From: Pseudoneurospora amorphoporcata
Lineage: Eukaryota; Ascomycota; Sordariomycetes; Sordariales; Sordariaceae
Reading direction: 5' to 3'
Assembly: GCA_033297205.1 (NCBI GenBank)
Contig: MU859093.1
Span: forward strand, 176,137 to 240,136
Length of the DNA: 64,000 nt
The translations under genes and the position numbers were made by a program. Shown piece after piece: positions 19,448-32,200 of this stretch (position 1 is its first letter; each line of letters starts with the position of its first letter). The notes below the pieces were generated by a model. That model saw only the letters and a list, made by a program, of their open reading frames with translations, did no database searches and was not told the DNA's origin.

Positions 19448-22400
19448 CTAGTGAAAGAGTAAATCTCCCTTCGGCTTCTCAGCAGGCATTTGTTTCTCCT
19501 CAAACTATTATATTTAACTAGTTAGCACTCAATCCCATTATCATCATCATCATCAAACCGCAATACCAAGGATCAAAGCAGAGAGAAACTCACCTCCAAA
19601 AACCCCGTTGCCTGAATCAACAACATAAACGCCTCAGCCAACTCATCCACCCGCTCTTCCAGTTCCAACTGCACTTCACTCTCCTTATCACCACCAGCCG
19701 TAACAGTGCTTCCGTATGCACTCCCATTCGCCGCCCTCATCGAAACACCAGCGTTCCCCTGACCAGAGGCGGCAGCACCACCAATCCCAACGCTCCTCTT
19801 CAAAACCTGCACCACTAACCCCCTAGCCCCTTGCAAAAACTTGCGTCCTTGCAACGCATTATGGCTTCCGCGTTTCTTGCCGGCCATTACCGCTGCGCTT
19901 ACAATTCTTGCGAGGTAGACGAGCAACGTGTAATGTCTTTCCATGACCCGAATGGTGTTGTCGGTCGTGGCCGTGGAACCTGTTGACTGGGATTGTTGTT
20001 GTTGTTGTTGGCGAACGAGAAGTTCCGGGTCGGTGGAGAACACACCGGATACTTCCAGGGCGCGGAAGAGGTTCGATTGCAAAACGAATTTGGAGCCGAG
20101 CTTGGAGCGGCAGAGGGCGAGGAGGAGGGAGAGTTTTGAGAGGAGGTATTGGGTGTCTGTTGCGGATTGATGTTGGGTGGGGAGAGCAAGTTGTTGTTGG
20201 TGGTGGCGGGCGGAGGAGGGTTGGGGTTGGGGTTGAGACTGGGAAGAAGAGGTGGTGACGGCGGACCAGTCTTGGAGAATAGTCTTGAGAGAATCGACGA
20301 GGACGCCAATGAAGTTGAGACGGTTGAGGGTGTTGACCACGAAGGAACCGTCGAGGTTGTTGGCGTGCTGCAGACCGGAGGCCGTGGTGGTGTGGTCCAG
20401 GTGGACGAGGGCACCTAACAAAATCATGGCGGCGGTTTGGCAGGTCGAGTCTGAGCCGTAAGCGTCGTCGCAGATGACGTTGAGGAGACGATCGCCGTAG
20501 GCTTGGATGGCCTTGATGGCGCGGGAGCGGGCGGTGGCCAGGGCGTTGCTGGTCGTGGCGCCGGTGTGGTCGGTGGTCTTGTCCACTACCGAGGTGAGGT
20601 AGCGGTAGCAGATGGAGTAGTAGAGGGCGCGCAGGTCGGCGCTGCCGACCCAGCTGGCGATGGAGGTGAGGCAGACTTGGAACAGCTGGAAGAGCTTGTC
20701 GCTGATGAGGTTGCCGATGTCCTTGTCCGTGGCGCCATCGCCGTTGTCCGAGAGGTCGAGCTTGAAGAGCAGCACCTTGGCCACGCGAGCGAGCTCAAAG
20801 GCTTCGGCGGGGCTGAGGGTGCTGAAGGCTTCGAGGCTGGGCAGAATGGCTTGCAGCGCTTGCAGGAGGAAGGCCATCTTGGGCGTGCCCTTAAAGTCGT
20901 TGGCCTCGAACATGACCAGCAGGATGTTGGTCCACGCCCGGAGCACCTTAAGCCGGTGGGCGCTGAACTGCTTGTGGCGGTTGCGGTAGATGACATATTC
21001 GAGCAAGAGACTCTGCTCGCGGTCCCATGCTGCCAGCTCATCTTGTGCGATCAAGGCCTGGGTATCCTTCTTCTCCGGGTTGTCCCGGTTGAGCCTCTCA
21101 GCGCGCTTGAGCAAAGCCAACTGGTGGACTTTGTGGATGTTAAACTGTGAGCCGGTCATCGCGTCCTCCTCGACGCATGGGGCAAGGTCAATGTCCCTGT
21201 AAATGTCAAACTCGGGCGCGGGGATGTTCACAAAGTCGATGTTGAGGAAGTCGAAGAAATCAAAGATGTTAGCAATGTTGATGGGCTCATCGTCGTCGAC
21301 CCGGATCTGTCCGTTCAGAGCATCAAAAATTTGACGCTTGACGGTGGGTATCCGCTTCTGGGAAACACTGCAAAGCTCCTTGGCGATGTATTCAAAGGCC
21401 ATGGCACGCGTCGCAAGGAACTCGATGTAAGAATGCGATGCGTCGGTGACCAGGAACTCGGGAGAAACTGCTTCAGCGCCGTCCCATCTAAGATGTGGCT
21501 GGACTTGTGGTTCTTGGAGTAGGGTGTGGAAGAGGAAGTTAGTAGCTCGCAACTCTTCCATGACCAACTTCGAAGAAAGGGGGGAACTCCAAAGGATCTG
21601 GAAGATGCGAAGAATCTTCCGCTTGAGAGTTATCAGATAGCCGCGCATGCCCAACTCCTCTTGGTAGACCGACAGGCCGATGAACGCATTCAAAAGGCTG
21701 TGGAATAGCGATCGCTGAATGTCAAAGGCGCCATTGTGTTCAATCGCAAGCCCATTGATCTCGCAGCGGAAGCCAAGGAGCAAATGAGCAATGGTGGGTT
21801 TGTCGGGGTTGGCTTTGAGACACTTGTAAAGGAAATCGAGGATGAACATCTTGGTCCGGTAACCAGGCGATTCGGCCTCCTGAACGGGATCGAGCGTCTG
21901 GGCGATGGTGTTGGCCAAAGATGCGGCGATTGATACACCTGCACCACCTCTCTCGAGCTGGACAATAGCCTTGTTGCGATGTGCGTGCCGACCATCGGGG
22001 TTCCAGGCTGAGATGATCTTGGAGGACGTCGAGATCTTTTCCAAGAGTTTAAGGGAGGCCCAGGTGAGATCAGGATTCCCAAGGTTGGTGAACCGGCCGA
22101 GATCCTCCACGAGAGACAGGTGGTTCATGATGCCATCCTCAAAAGCGGAATAAGCACCGCTTGCGACAGAGCGGCTTCGCTGTCCAAACTGCTTCTTGAT
22201 AAGTGGGCGTACGAGATCAAGATAAGTGGCCTGTAGCTCAATGACCTTGATCATGACCTGGACGGCTCGCAAGACACCCATAACAACAGGGGAATCGTGG
22301 GATGACTGTCCAAGAACATCCGCATCTCTGTTGATGATGTCAACAAGAATGTTCACAACCTTTTCATTGAACATCCACTCCATAACCCGGGCGAACGGAT

Positions 22401-24932
22401 GCAAACGCACGTAAGCTTCCAGACTTGAAGTAGGCATCGCGAGATCAACATTAACGTTGCTCTCGTTGCCCAAAACAATAAGGTCTTCGTTGAACGATGC
22501 CAGGGAAGCCAGAGCAAACTCGAGGCAGCTGAGCTGTAGGATCCTCAGCTGCATAGGGTCGGTGATATCCCTAGCCTTCTTGGTCAACACGAGACCAAAG
22601 ACATAGTCCACATAGACATCAACGCCGGACAGTCGGTTACTGGTGCCAAGCGCTTCTTTGAAAGGCAGCTTGTCGCAAAGCTCTCCATCATCAACCGATG
22701 GCTGGATAAGAGAAATAAGCAGCTGGATAAAGGCAACGGGCTGCTCAAAACCATCACTGATGTCATCGAAAATAGCATCCATCACGGCCTGAGGACTGGG
22801 CTGCAGCATGGCCACGGTTCGTTGCGGGTCTGCCTTGGGGCCCCAACCTCCCACTAGCCAAAGGTCGATAAAGTCCCACATGATTTCTGACTCCTGATGG
22901 GTCTTGCCATGCATAAGGGCTCGGAATGCGTTGAAAACACAGGCTCGGAGACGGCCAGGAATCTGCGCACTGGCCAGTCTGATTAGGGTTTCGGGCAGCT
23001 CAACGCTTGTGTCGAGAAGCAGGAGACCTCTGGCCACCGGGCTCTCATAGCCGAGTTTGGCAATGAGACGCAAGTAGCACTCCAGCATCATGGCAGATTC
23101 AGGTTCAGTCTCGGCCTGGTCGCTGCTGGGCTTTGCGTGATGACGGACAAGCTGAGACTGAGCTGGAAGGGGCTTGGTCTGGAGCTTCTCCATGAAGAAC
23201 TTGAGTTCCTTGAAAATTTGGTTCCAAGTCAAGGACGCTGAGCGTTTCAACTTGCCTCCCGAGTGAGTGGTTTCGTCGAGCAAGAAGTTGTGGGCCGCCG
23301 TTGCGCATTCTTCATTACCGGAAAGAGCTTGGAGCATCTCGCAGAATGCGCTGACCAGAGGGGTGGAAGCTCTCCTTGACGCCCAGTTCAAAAAGCCGGA
23401 GAGGTTGCTTTCAGCATCTTCCCAGAAGGTCATGGCTGCGTCGGGTCGGCCATCGTAGGCGTAGGCAATGATCATGAGAAACCGTTCCAGATCAAGGTCC
23501 TGCTCGTGTGTTTGGCTCAACTGGCGCTGCTCGTCCTCCTCCGTCCTCAACTTACGCAGAACGTCTGGGATATTAGAGATGGCAGCATCGATGAGGACCT
23601 CGAGGTGGGTCATCAGAGTAGAGTGAAAATGGGGCGCGAAGGGGAGGGCTTCGGAAGCCAGAGGCAGAGTTTTACGCTGCAACCACTGACGCATTCCCCA
23701 GCGCGTAGGGTCCTGCCAGTCCTGGTTAAACGCATGGCAATCGGCGGCCACGGCGAGAAGGAAGTCGAAGGCGCCATCTTTCAGGGCATCCATGAACTGT
23801 TTTGTCCTTTCCTCGTCCTCCTTGTCCAGGTTGATGCCCCGGGCTTCGTAGCCGGCGTAATCGTCGTGATACCAGCCGCTATACTCGGCGATCCACCATG
23901 CACGCACCGCAGCGCCAAGACTCGGTATCGCCCAGGCATCCTCGGCCGTCCTTCCACAGATGAACTCGTTCAGTTGTCGCACCGGCTCAACGTCTCCACC
24001 ACCCACGTTGGAGCCAAAGGTGGCGATATAGGCACCGAGCACCGGGATGAGATGTACTTGGGGGTGAGGTTAGTTTTTGCAAGGTCCGGAAATGATAGAT
24101 CGAGGTAGGGGTGCTTACCTAGTAGGTGATCGTATCTGTCTACTTTCCTCAGAAGCTGGATAAACTCCTTGAAGTCCTTGGACTCGGCTTGTTTCTTCTC
24201 GACGGCGGCACACAGTATGAGGGCAAGGGTTTCGTGCTGCTCTATTAGCTTGAGGCGCATGACCTCGGACGGTTCTTGCTGGTCCATCCGCTTGGAGACG
24301 TTGGGCTGAAATAGGACATTTTGAGCTGCCACCTTCTCCCCGATGTTTTGCATAGTCGACCTGATGCCTTGAAGTCCGGCCACGCACTTGGACACGATCT
24401 TCTGGGCACCGGCCTGGGGCTTGCTACCCTGGGCGGGAATGCCAAAGATGCTCTCATCGACAACCTGGCCAAAGCCTTCTTGCACGGAGGGGTCGATATC
24501 CTCGTCGTTTGCTATCTGGATGCAGAGGCGCATACAGTCGAGCAGGTAGCTCCGTTCGTTCTGGAACCGGAGGAGGCCGCACACCCACAAGGGACGGTCG
24601 AAGCTGGCCTGGTCGCCCTCGGCATCGGCATCGAGGAGAACACGGGCAGCCTCGATTTCGTCGAGATCGAGCTCATCGGCAAGCTTAAGGGCGTCATTGA
24701 TGAAGTTCTGGGTGACGGCATATTCCTCGTCCTCAACCTTGACCTTGCCGCTCTGCAGGGTCGTCCTGTGAGTGGCGTTCCGGGCCGGCTTGTCTAGGAA
24801 TTTGCTGAAGGAATCGGCGTGCTGCTCGAGCAGCCGCTCGACGGTCTGGAGCTCCTCATAGCGCTGTTGGCTGACGGCCTGTAGCTCGGTGTGGAGGGCG
24901 TAGAGGGATTCGAACTTGCGTAGTTCGGCCAT
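19448..24932 (-). CDS. nup192: nucleoporin NUP192 (NUP205 family), inner-ring scaffold
   Basis: Three exons on the minus strand: 24932-24119, 24056-19594 and 19504-19448, product 1777 aa. Intron 1 is 62 nt (GTAAGC...CCAAG) and joins RYDHLL to VHLIPVLGAYI. Intron 2 is 89 nt (GTGAGT, branch GCTAAC, TAATAG); a 57-nt last exon then adds FEEKQMPAEKPKGDLLFH. Both keep phase. The N terminus (MAELRKFESLYALHTELQ, GKVKVEDEEYAVTQNFIND, LDLDEIEAARVLL, YLLDCMRLCIQIANDEDID) closely matches the Chaetomium NUP192 N-terminal domain as I remember it, and the length suits this alpha-solenoid family. NUP192 is a structural core of the nuclear pore inner ring, binding NIC96, NUP53 and NUP145N. A Gln-rich insert (QQQQQQSQ) and a Gln/Pro stretch lie in the last 250 residues, probably a surface loop. 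It is divergent from TEL1. Confidence 0.93.
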
Positions 24933-26284
24933 GGTCGTCGTCGGGTACCTCTAGGGTGGGTTGGGCGTGTTGTCGGTGTCGGTGTTGGTGATCAAGCGCC
25001 TCAGCGCATTTTTCCAAGACGTGTGTGTGTCAAAGAGTGCGACAGCCGTATGTGTGGTTGCGCTTCGGTGATGCGCCTCTTGGATCGCGAATCTCGGCGG
25101 GTGCAGGTGGTTTTTGCGTGTGGGCGTCCCTCTTGTCGTGTTCTAATTAGTCCAAGCACGAGCCGGCGCGTGTTGGAGGATTTTTCGGGTGGTTCGTACG
25201 TTGGAGCAAGACTGCGAATTGGCGACAACCGAGTTGGTGACGCGCTTCACTTTGTTAGAGAGAGGGATGGAAGCGAGAAAGAGTGAACCAAGCCAAGCTT
25301 AACCAAAGTGAATTCTCCAAGGCTGTCGCAGTCCACTGATGGAAGCTTGAGGTGTCGTCGATTTGCGCCGCGGCCAATGATGGCGGCAGAATGCGCTGCT
25401 GTCAATGGCGGCCAGCGGGTGCTACAGTGGGACGCCCGCGGTGGAAGGTTCCCGCCTCTGGTACGGGAGTGGGAAAAGGTTTGGCGGTGAGCGGTTCTGC
25501 CGCGTGTTGAGGCGCGCCAAGACTTTTGCATCGACTGTTTTGTTGTCGAAAAGTCAACAGAGAAGGAGCTGTGATGAGAGGTGGTCATAGCTTCCATTCA
25601 CTAGACTACTACGCATTACCTCTACCAGGCAGTAGCATCAGTTCCTTCCTTTTGATGGCTCTCAAGATGCACTTTTTGGTCTTGGTAAGATTACCTTGAA
25701 GACTGAGAAATTACCAGGCATCGGATTTCCACTTAAAACTGCGAATTCTTTCGCTCTCTTCACACACTTACCACCACAACGGCCCTGTATCCGGTATTTT
25801 ATAGCGCCATGACACCCTTGTCGCCGTTGTTTCAATTTTCTTTTTTTTTTTTCCGAGTTTTTTTATAATTTTTTTGTTTCCCCTGCCTCTCCTGCCTCTC
25901 TTGCCATCAGCTTTCGACTTTCTCTTTATCTTCTCGGTACATACCCAAGTTATCAGAACACAAAAACCTTGCTGCTCAATTGCAGAGAGTTGCTTTGCCG
26001 TCACGGTGTTATCAACCGACTTATGGCATTGTCGTGCCCGTAGATGGTTTCCTTGACAACCACCCCCTGGCTGCCTTGTCCACTCAAAATCTAGGCATCA
26101 CGGTGGCCGTGTTTGCTCTGGTTTCTCGAACAGACAACCTTCCGCACTTGTTCAACCACCCCATCGCCTCCCTGTGAAGAAAGCGAAAATCATCGACGAC
26201 CATAACATCCACTTTTCGGGGTTGAACCACGTGGCGAAACTGTGCTACTGAGTGGAACAGAGACCGGCCTGGTCTGACTTCAAC
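24933..26284. promoter_or_regulatory. divergent promoter region, NUP192 / TEL1
   Basis: A 1352-bp region between two divergent starts. It contains an uninterrupted pyrimidine stretch near 25830-25853 (CTTTTTTTTTTTTCC) followed by more T-runs to 25880, and CT-rich blocks up to about 25930, typical of fungal promoters. Several ORFs of 60-116 aa occur on both strands, none recognisable. The leader of TEL1 probably begins in the 25.9-26.2 kb part. Confidence 0.5.
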
Positions 26285-29200
26285 ATGGCAGATCCCCCCA
26301 ACTTGAAGGAGGTCATCGGTAGGCGAAGAGAAATAGCAAACAAGACTGCCGTGGAATGGTTACTCTGACACAACGGACAGGTGATCTTACCAGACACAAT
26401 ATCACAGCTCGGGAAAAGGCTCTCAAGAGTGAGTGGCTCATACAGAAAACTGCAGATTATGTGTTTGGCCTAAAGGCTGACAGCCCGTGATTCAGCATTG
26501 ATATTGTACCTCAAGGGCGACAAAGAGGTCTCCCAGACCGAAATTCAGAAACTAAGGCTCCTTGATGATAAGGGATGGCATTCTGTCTATGATGCCCTCT
26601 TCGAGTGCACCCTCATCGAGAAGGAAGCCTACTTCAGTTGCAAAAAGACGCTGAAATCCGAAGGAACCCTCAACAACTGCATCAGAAGACTCGGGTTCTG
26701 CGCCGAAGCACTCCGTCTAGCTGTTCAACATGGTGCCTCCAAGGTCAAACGGAAAACAGCAACCGCCATCGTCGGTCATATCACGGAAACTCTGATAGAC
26801 TCCGACGGCAATTTCTTTGAGCCTTTACTCCAGGGTTACGTCAAGGCCCTGAGCGCCTTTCTGGAAGCCCCAGTCACTGTCGAAAGCCTAGCCACTAAAG
26901 AGGTCGAAAAATGGGATTCCGCAATTGACTTCTGCCTATATGCCCTCTCCCACTTTCTAGAGGCTGCCGAACGCGACTTGGGCACTTTATCCCGCGCTTC
27001 CCCAGCCCCTGGAACACCTGCTACCTCGAGAGCGGGCTCAGTTGGACTATTTTCGGCAAGCGGTCAAGTGAATGGCTCGCTAGCCCTCCACTTCTTGTCA
27101 TGTGTCAAGGCACTCACGTCGGCGCCAAATGCGCCCGTTCTCGGGAGAGCAAAAAGGGTCTCTCAGCTTGTGCTTCGCGTGCTCACCCTTCGCCAGATCA
27201 AGCTAGGTGAGCTGCAAAGAGAGTCATTTTCCGTCCTCAACAACATCTTAGTGCGTGTACAAGCCGACGATATAACCCTGGCCAAGACGATAACCGCAAC
27301 ACTGGTCCCCGTGTTATCCCACTGCTGGCAACCTCGGTCCTTATCCCGAGATGCCATGTTGAACTCCTTTAGGGATGAGATGCTCAGGACCTTATACGGA
27401 GTACAACTAGTTTTGGAGAGCTTGCTTCGGGAGGCAACGGATGACATGCTCTTAAAAGATACCGAAGATTTACTCGAGTCTTTATGGTCCGAGTACTCTA
27501 GGCGGGATGACAAGAAACGCCTTCAGCTCGAGGACCTTACCTTCTCAGCGATGCAACTACCCCCAGACCACCCATCGACTATGGTATTTGGTCTTCGTCC
27601 ATATCATTTAGCAGGGGAACAGAACTGGGCTTTGCTTGAGAACATTGCCCTTTTGGAGGCAGTTTACGCAAAGATTCCTCTACGACATCGTCAGCACCCA
27701 GAAGACGAGCCCGACAAACCACGGAAAAGGCGCCGAGTGATAGGAAGCACAAACCGAATACACCAGAAGCTCATGTCGCTGGATCCCGCGGTACAACTCA
27801 CAGCTCTACAGCTTATACCATTCCTGTCCGCGTTGAAGCATTCATCTCTCGAGGAGGTCAAGGATATATTGGCGGAGTTGTCAAAGTTTACCTCAGCGAA
27901 AGAAGACTTGGTAGCTTCGTGGGCACTGGTTGCATGCTCTAGCCTGGCGGCTCACGAAACGTCTCGCGACCCATCCCTTTCTGCCATGTGGAAGCAAGTA
28001 TGGCAAATCGGTGTCAGGTCCCTGAGCTTGTCCCCTAGAAGCCGCTCTGCATGCGTCCTTTTGGACTGGATTCTGAAAGCGAAGCTGGTTACCGACCATG
28101 AACTAGCTGGCGATATCAACCAGATCATCACGGCTGCCGATATCAGCGGACCAGTGGTACTCGTTGACTCGTCCCTTGTGCTGATGTTGACCTTACTGCG
28201 GGTCCACAACGCCATATCCCCCAATGCCAGTCAGTCAACTTCCAGTCACGTTATTCGATGGGCTTTCTTGAAGTGGAATCCATCAGAGTCCGTACATGCA
28301 GCACCGGTAGATCTTATCAACCTCCTGCGGGCTTGCTACGAGATGCCGGCTCTTTGTATGAATGCATCATTCGCTGTCTTTGGCGGCCCCGTTGTTCATT
28401 TCCGAGCAAGCCAAAAGCAGCGTCATGCAATGCTACGATATCTGTTGCTCTTGGAAGATGAGGGACCCCCAGAGGACTCGCACAAACCAACCCTACCTGT
28501 TCACCCGGACACTACCAAAGGAACGTCAACCGATCAGTCAAATGCAGAGGCAATCCGGGAGGTTGATTTGTCAGGTTCCCACTCGACAAAGCGGCTGATT
28601 CTGGAACTGTTCTTTCCCAAGCTTAAGGAACTATCACAGATGATCGAATCATGGCACAAGTGTGGAGTTGGCGTCGTTTCGGCTTGTATTGTTGCAGCAT
28701 TCGTCATGCCAGAGCTCGTCAGTCTCAACTCTTCCATGTCGAGGGACCTGGAGATAACCGTGTTTGGTATCGTTGAGGGCATGATGAAAGCGGGTTTTGA
28801 GTCTCCCCAGACTGAAGGTTTCTCCAATCTTGTCCTTGAAGCCTCTGCGCCCTATATCCCTACCCTGAGTGAGGCTGATATAACTCGTTTTAAACGCGAG
28901 CAACCATATGCCCTCAGGTTCTTTGCCACAATCTCTCAGAGTTTGTCGGAGAAAACCCGGCAAGAGTCTCCCGCGGATAACGACACAGCGTCTATGGATC
29001 TCGATGATGATCTCGATTCCCAGGCAACCCACAGAAGTACAACGGCGAGGAAAAAATCTCTACCCAGGAGGGACATCGCACTCAGTCACACTCCCGAGGC
29101 CTTTTACCTCGACACCGGCCTTCGGCTACACCTTCTTGAGATCCTTCGTGCAGACGACGGTGAGCTTGGCCGGGTGCCTGATTCAATCGTGGATCACCTC

Positions 29201-32200
29201 TTGAACCTCTCCGATGAGGATCTTTTGTCATGCCGGCTTTTCATGCAAGAGTTGTTCACATCAGATGTTGTCACACCTGCTGACCTCGCGATGAGGATAG
29301 TTGTGAGGATCGGCAAGATGTTAAAGAACTTATGTTGTGAAGCAGCCATATGTACTGTGATTGATACCATGGAGGGATTCATCACCATGTGGACTGAGGA
29401 TGAGCTTGAGATCTCGAGCATGGTGGGCGACATGTACCGCTGGCTCATCGAACGTGCGATGCCCAGCAATTCACTTTCAACTACTGCACAGATTTGGTTT
29501 TCGAGACTTCTCTTCCGCCTGCTGGAGGTCAACTCTAAGTTTGCCTCTGAGATTCTGGAGCTCCCTCCCACCCAATTTACGCTCCTAACGATCCTAAAAG
29601 AAGCGCCCATGGATGTCAAGTTTTTTATTGGCATTAACTTGCCGAGGATTTTTGGGCTCTATATTCTCAAAACTCACGAAGACGTGTTTGTTGATATCTT
29701 CAAATTCGTTCCCGGTGAAGGAACGGAGGGCATCGCGTTTCGCCTGTTTGTACTGGTGGAACTCGCATGCAAATGGCCTACATTGCTTCGTCGGTGTACT
29801 TACCACGTTTTCGAGATACCTGGGAGAAACCAAACATCGGTAGGCTATGCGAAAAATAGCTTGAAGCGGATGTCGAGGTATCTGAATCTGAGCAGCCCTC
29901 AAGAGTTGTTCATGCTTTTTGCCCCCCAGATACTCTATACCTGGCTACTGGTCGACACCGTCGATGAGATTCCATACAGCATTTTTGGGTTTCCCAACTT
30001 GGCAGAGCTCCTTTCTAAAAGTCAGTCAGAAGCTGTTGGTATGCTGATCATGCGCGGTCGCGAAATGGAGGCCCGAGAGCTAGCCAAAACTTTGAAGCTT
30101 AGTATAGAAGAGTTGGTGACACAGAGCTTCAGCAAGATCATTGCGTACAGCATTGGACACGACTCCAGCTCCCCAAACGCTAAAGTGACCGGAGAAAGCC
30201 GCTTGAGAAAGATCATGGGAGCTGAGCCTTACAGCAGCAACATTATCATCAACTTCGCCGACATCATGGCAATCTTTTTCGAAACTGTCGACCAAGAGTA
30301 TCCTATCGAGAACTCGTTCCACAGAGATGCCAACTTTGTCTATGCAGGGGAAATCATGGAAGAAATTAAAGCGTTTGGTCATCTGGATGCAATGCTTCCG
30401 CCAAACCAGCAGCCTATGGTCAAGGCCAAGTTCCTCCAGCGGCAGATCCTAACCCTCGTTAAGAGGACCAACTATGAGCTACATGAAATATGGACACCCG
30501 CTCTTGTAGTATTCATAGCCCGAAGACTGTTGAACACGATTAACCCAGCACTAGGCCCATTGCATGCCTGTTCAGTGCTGCGGAAAATCCGGGTGCTTAT
30601 CTGCTTAGCAGGCGACACTGCCCTGTATGGCTACCCTCTGGAGATGCTACTACATTCTCTGCGGGCTTTCATCGTTGATTCTGAGTGTGCCGACGATGCC
30701 CTGGGAATCACCCAGTATCTCCTCACCAAGGGAAGCGATCATTTAGTCAAATTCCCTTCATTTCTTGCTGGCTATGCTCTTTCGTGCTTAGCTGATCTTC
30801 GGGTATTTCTTGAATCGAGCCAATCCAGTACCACCCAGGAGAGCCAGTTCAAGGCGACAAAGTCAAAGGCACAGCTCTTTCACGCATGGTTCTCCAAATA
30901 TCTGGGCAACTACAACGCCAATGCATGGAAGGATAAGACGCAGATGGATGAGAAACAGAAGGCTGAGATGCAGAAGGAAGCTTTCAAAGCCATCACTCAA
31001 TCCGCAGCTAATATTCGTCTCACGGGTAACGCAGAGAAGGGCACCCACGAGAGTAAGCTGCTCTTGGAGATTCTCAAAGATTGGGGTCGGGAGCACCAGC
31101 TTCTCAACGAGCCGGCTCGATCAATTGCCCTGTCCATGCTCTGTGGATCTTTCCATGTTCCACCCCCAACTCGCTTGGACGTGATCGAAAGCGACGAAGA
31201 GGCGTTGGCTCATGGTGCTGCCGTCTGGATGAGCTGTAGTTCCAAGAAGCTTAGCAGCGAGTACTTGGCCTGGGCCGGACGAGTCATTGGTCGATCGTTT
31301 GCAGCCTCAGGCGACGTACCCTCAGAGCTCTTGCGCGAATCACGCCTTCAGGAGTATCGGAAGAAATCTCCAATATCCCTTGATTTCATGGAGTCAGAGG
31401 AAGCTCTTTTTAGCCTGATTGAAGCTCTTACTGCGAGTAGCGACAACTTTAGGGCTGGATTGGCTGAGGCTGCCCTCCGTGTAGCAGTGTCTGATGCCAT
31501 CCGTGAGAACAACCGCGAACTGGTCACCGCCTACCAGAGGAGCCTTTCAGAGTCATTGCAAGGAGCATCGGATTGGGGAGAACTTGAAACACCACGATCT
31601 GACCGCTTCAGCGTCGAACACCCCAACGAAGCCGAGGTATTCTCTGCGGAATTCCTGGAGAGTCCAGCTTGGGCACAGCAACTCACGACGCTTTTGGCTC
31701 AGTCAGTACCCCAAAGCGTGGCGCTTAGGGTACTGCCTCCCATTTTGACAAAGGTCAAAGGGTTTGCGGAGCAAGCATTTCCCTTTATTGTCCATAATGT
31801 GCTGGAATACGAGCTAGATCATGCCCAAGGGATGAAGCAGAAGCTCTCGGAAGCCTTGAAGGCGTGGCTGGCCTCCAGATCACCGGCAGCCAGAGACAAT
31901 CAAAAACTCCTCATCAACACAATTCTGTACCTCAGAACACAGGCAAAGCCGAATGAGACATCCATAGCGGATCGATTGCAGTGGCTCGAAGTCAACTTCT
32001 CAACCGCCGCGGCCGCTGCTACGCAATGCGGCATGTATAAAGTTGCTCTTCTGTTTGCCGAGTTGGCATCCACCGAGATTACGCGCCAGTCTCGCCGTTC
32101 GTCCGCGATTCAGGGACTTGCGGACACGAGTGAGATTCTGCTGGATATCTTTGAGAATATCGACGATCCAGATGCCTACTACGGCTTGACCCAGGACGCT

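Noticed and set aside
20503..21150. 215-aa plus-strand frame
   Set aside because: Antisense shadow of NUP192 with an artefactual Gly/Ala/Glu composition.
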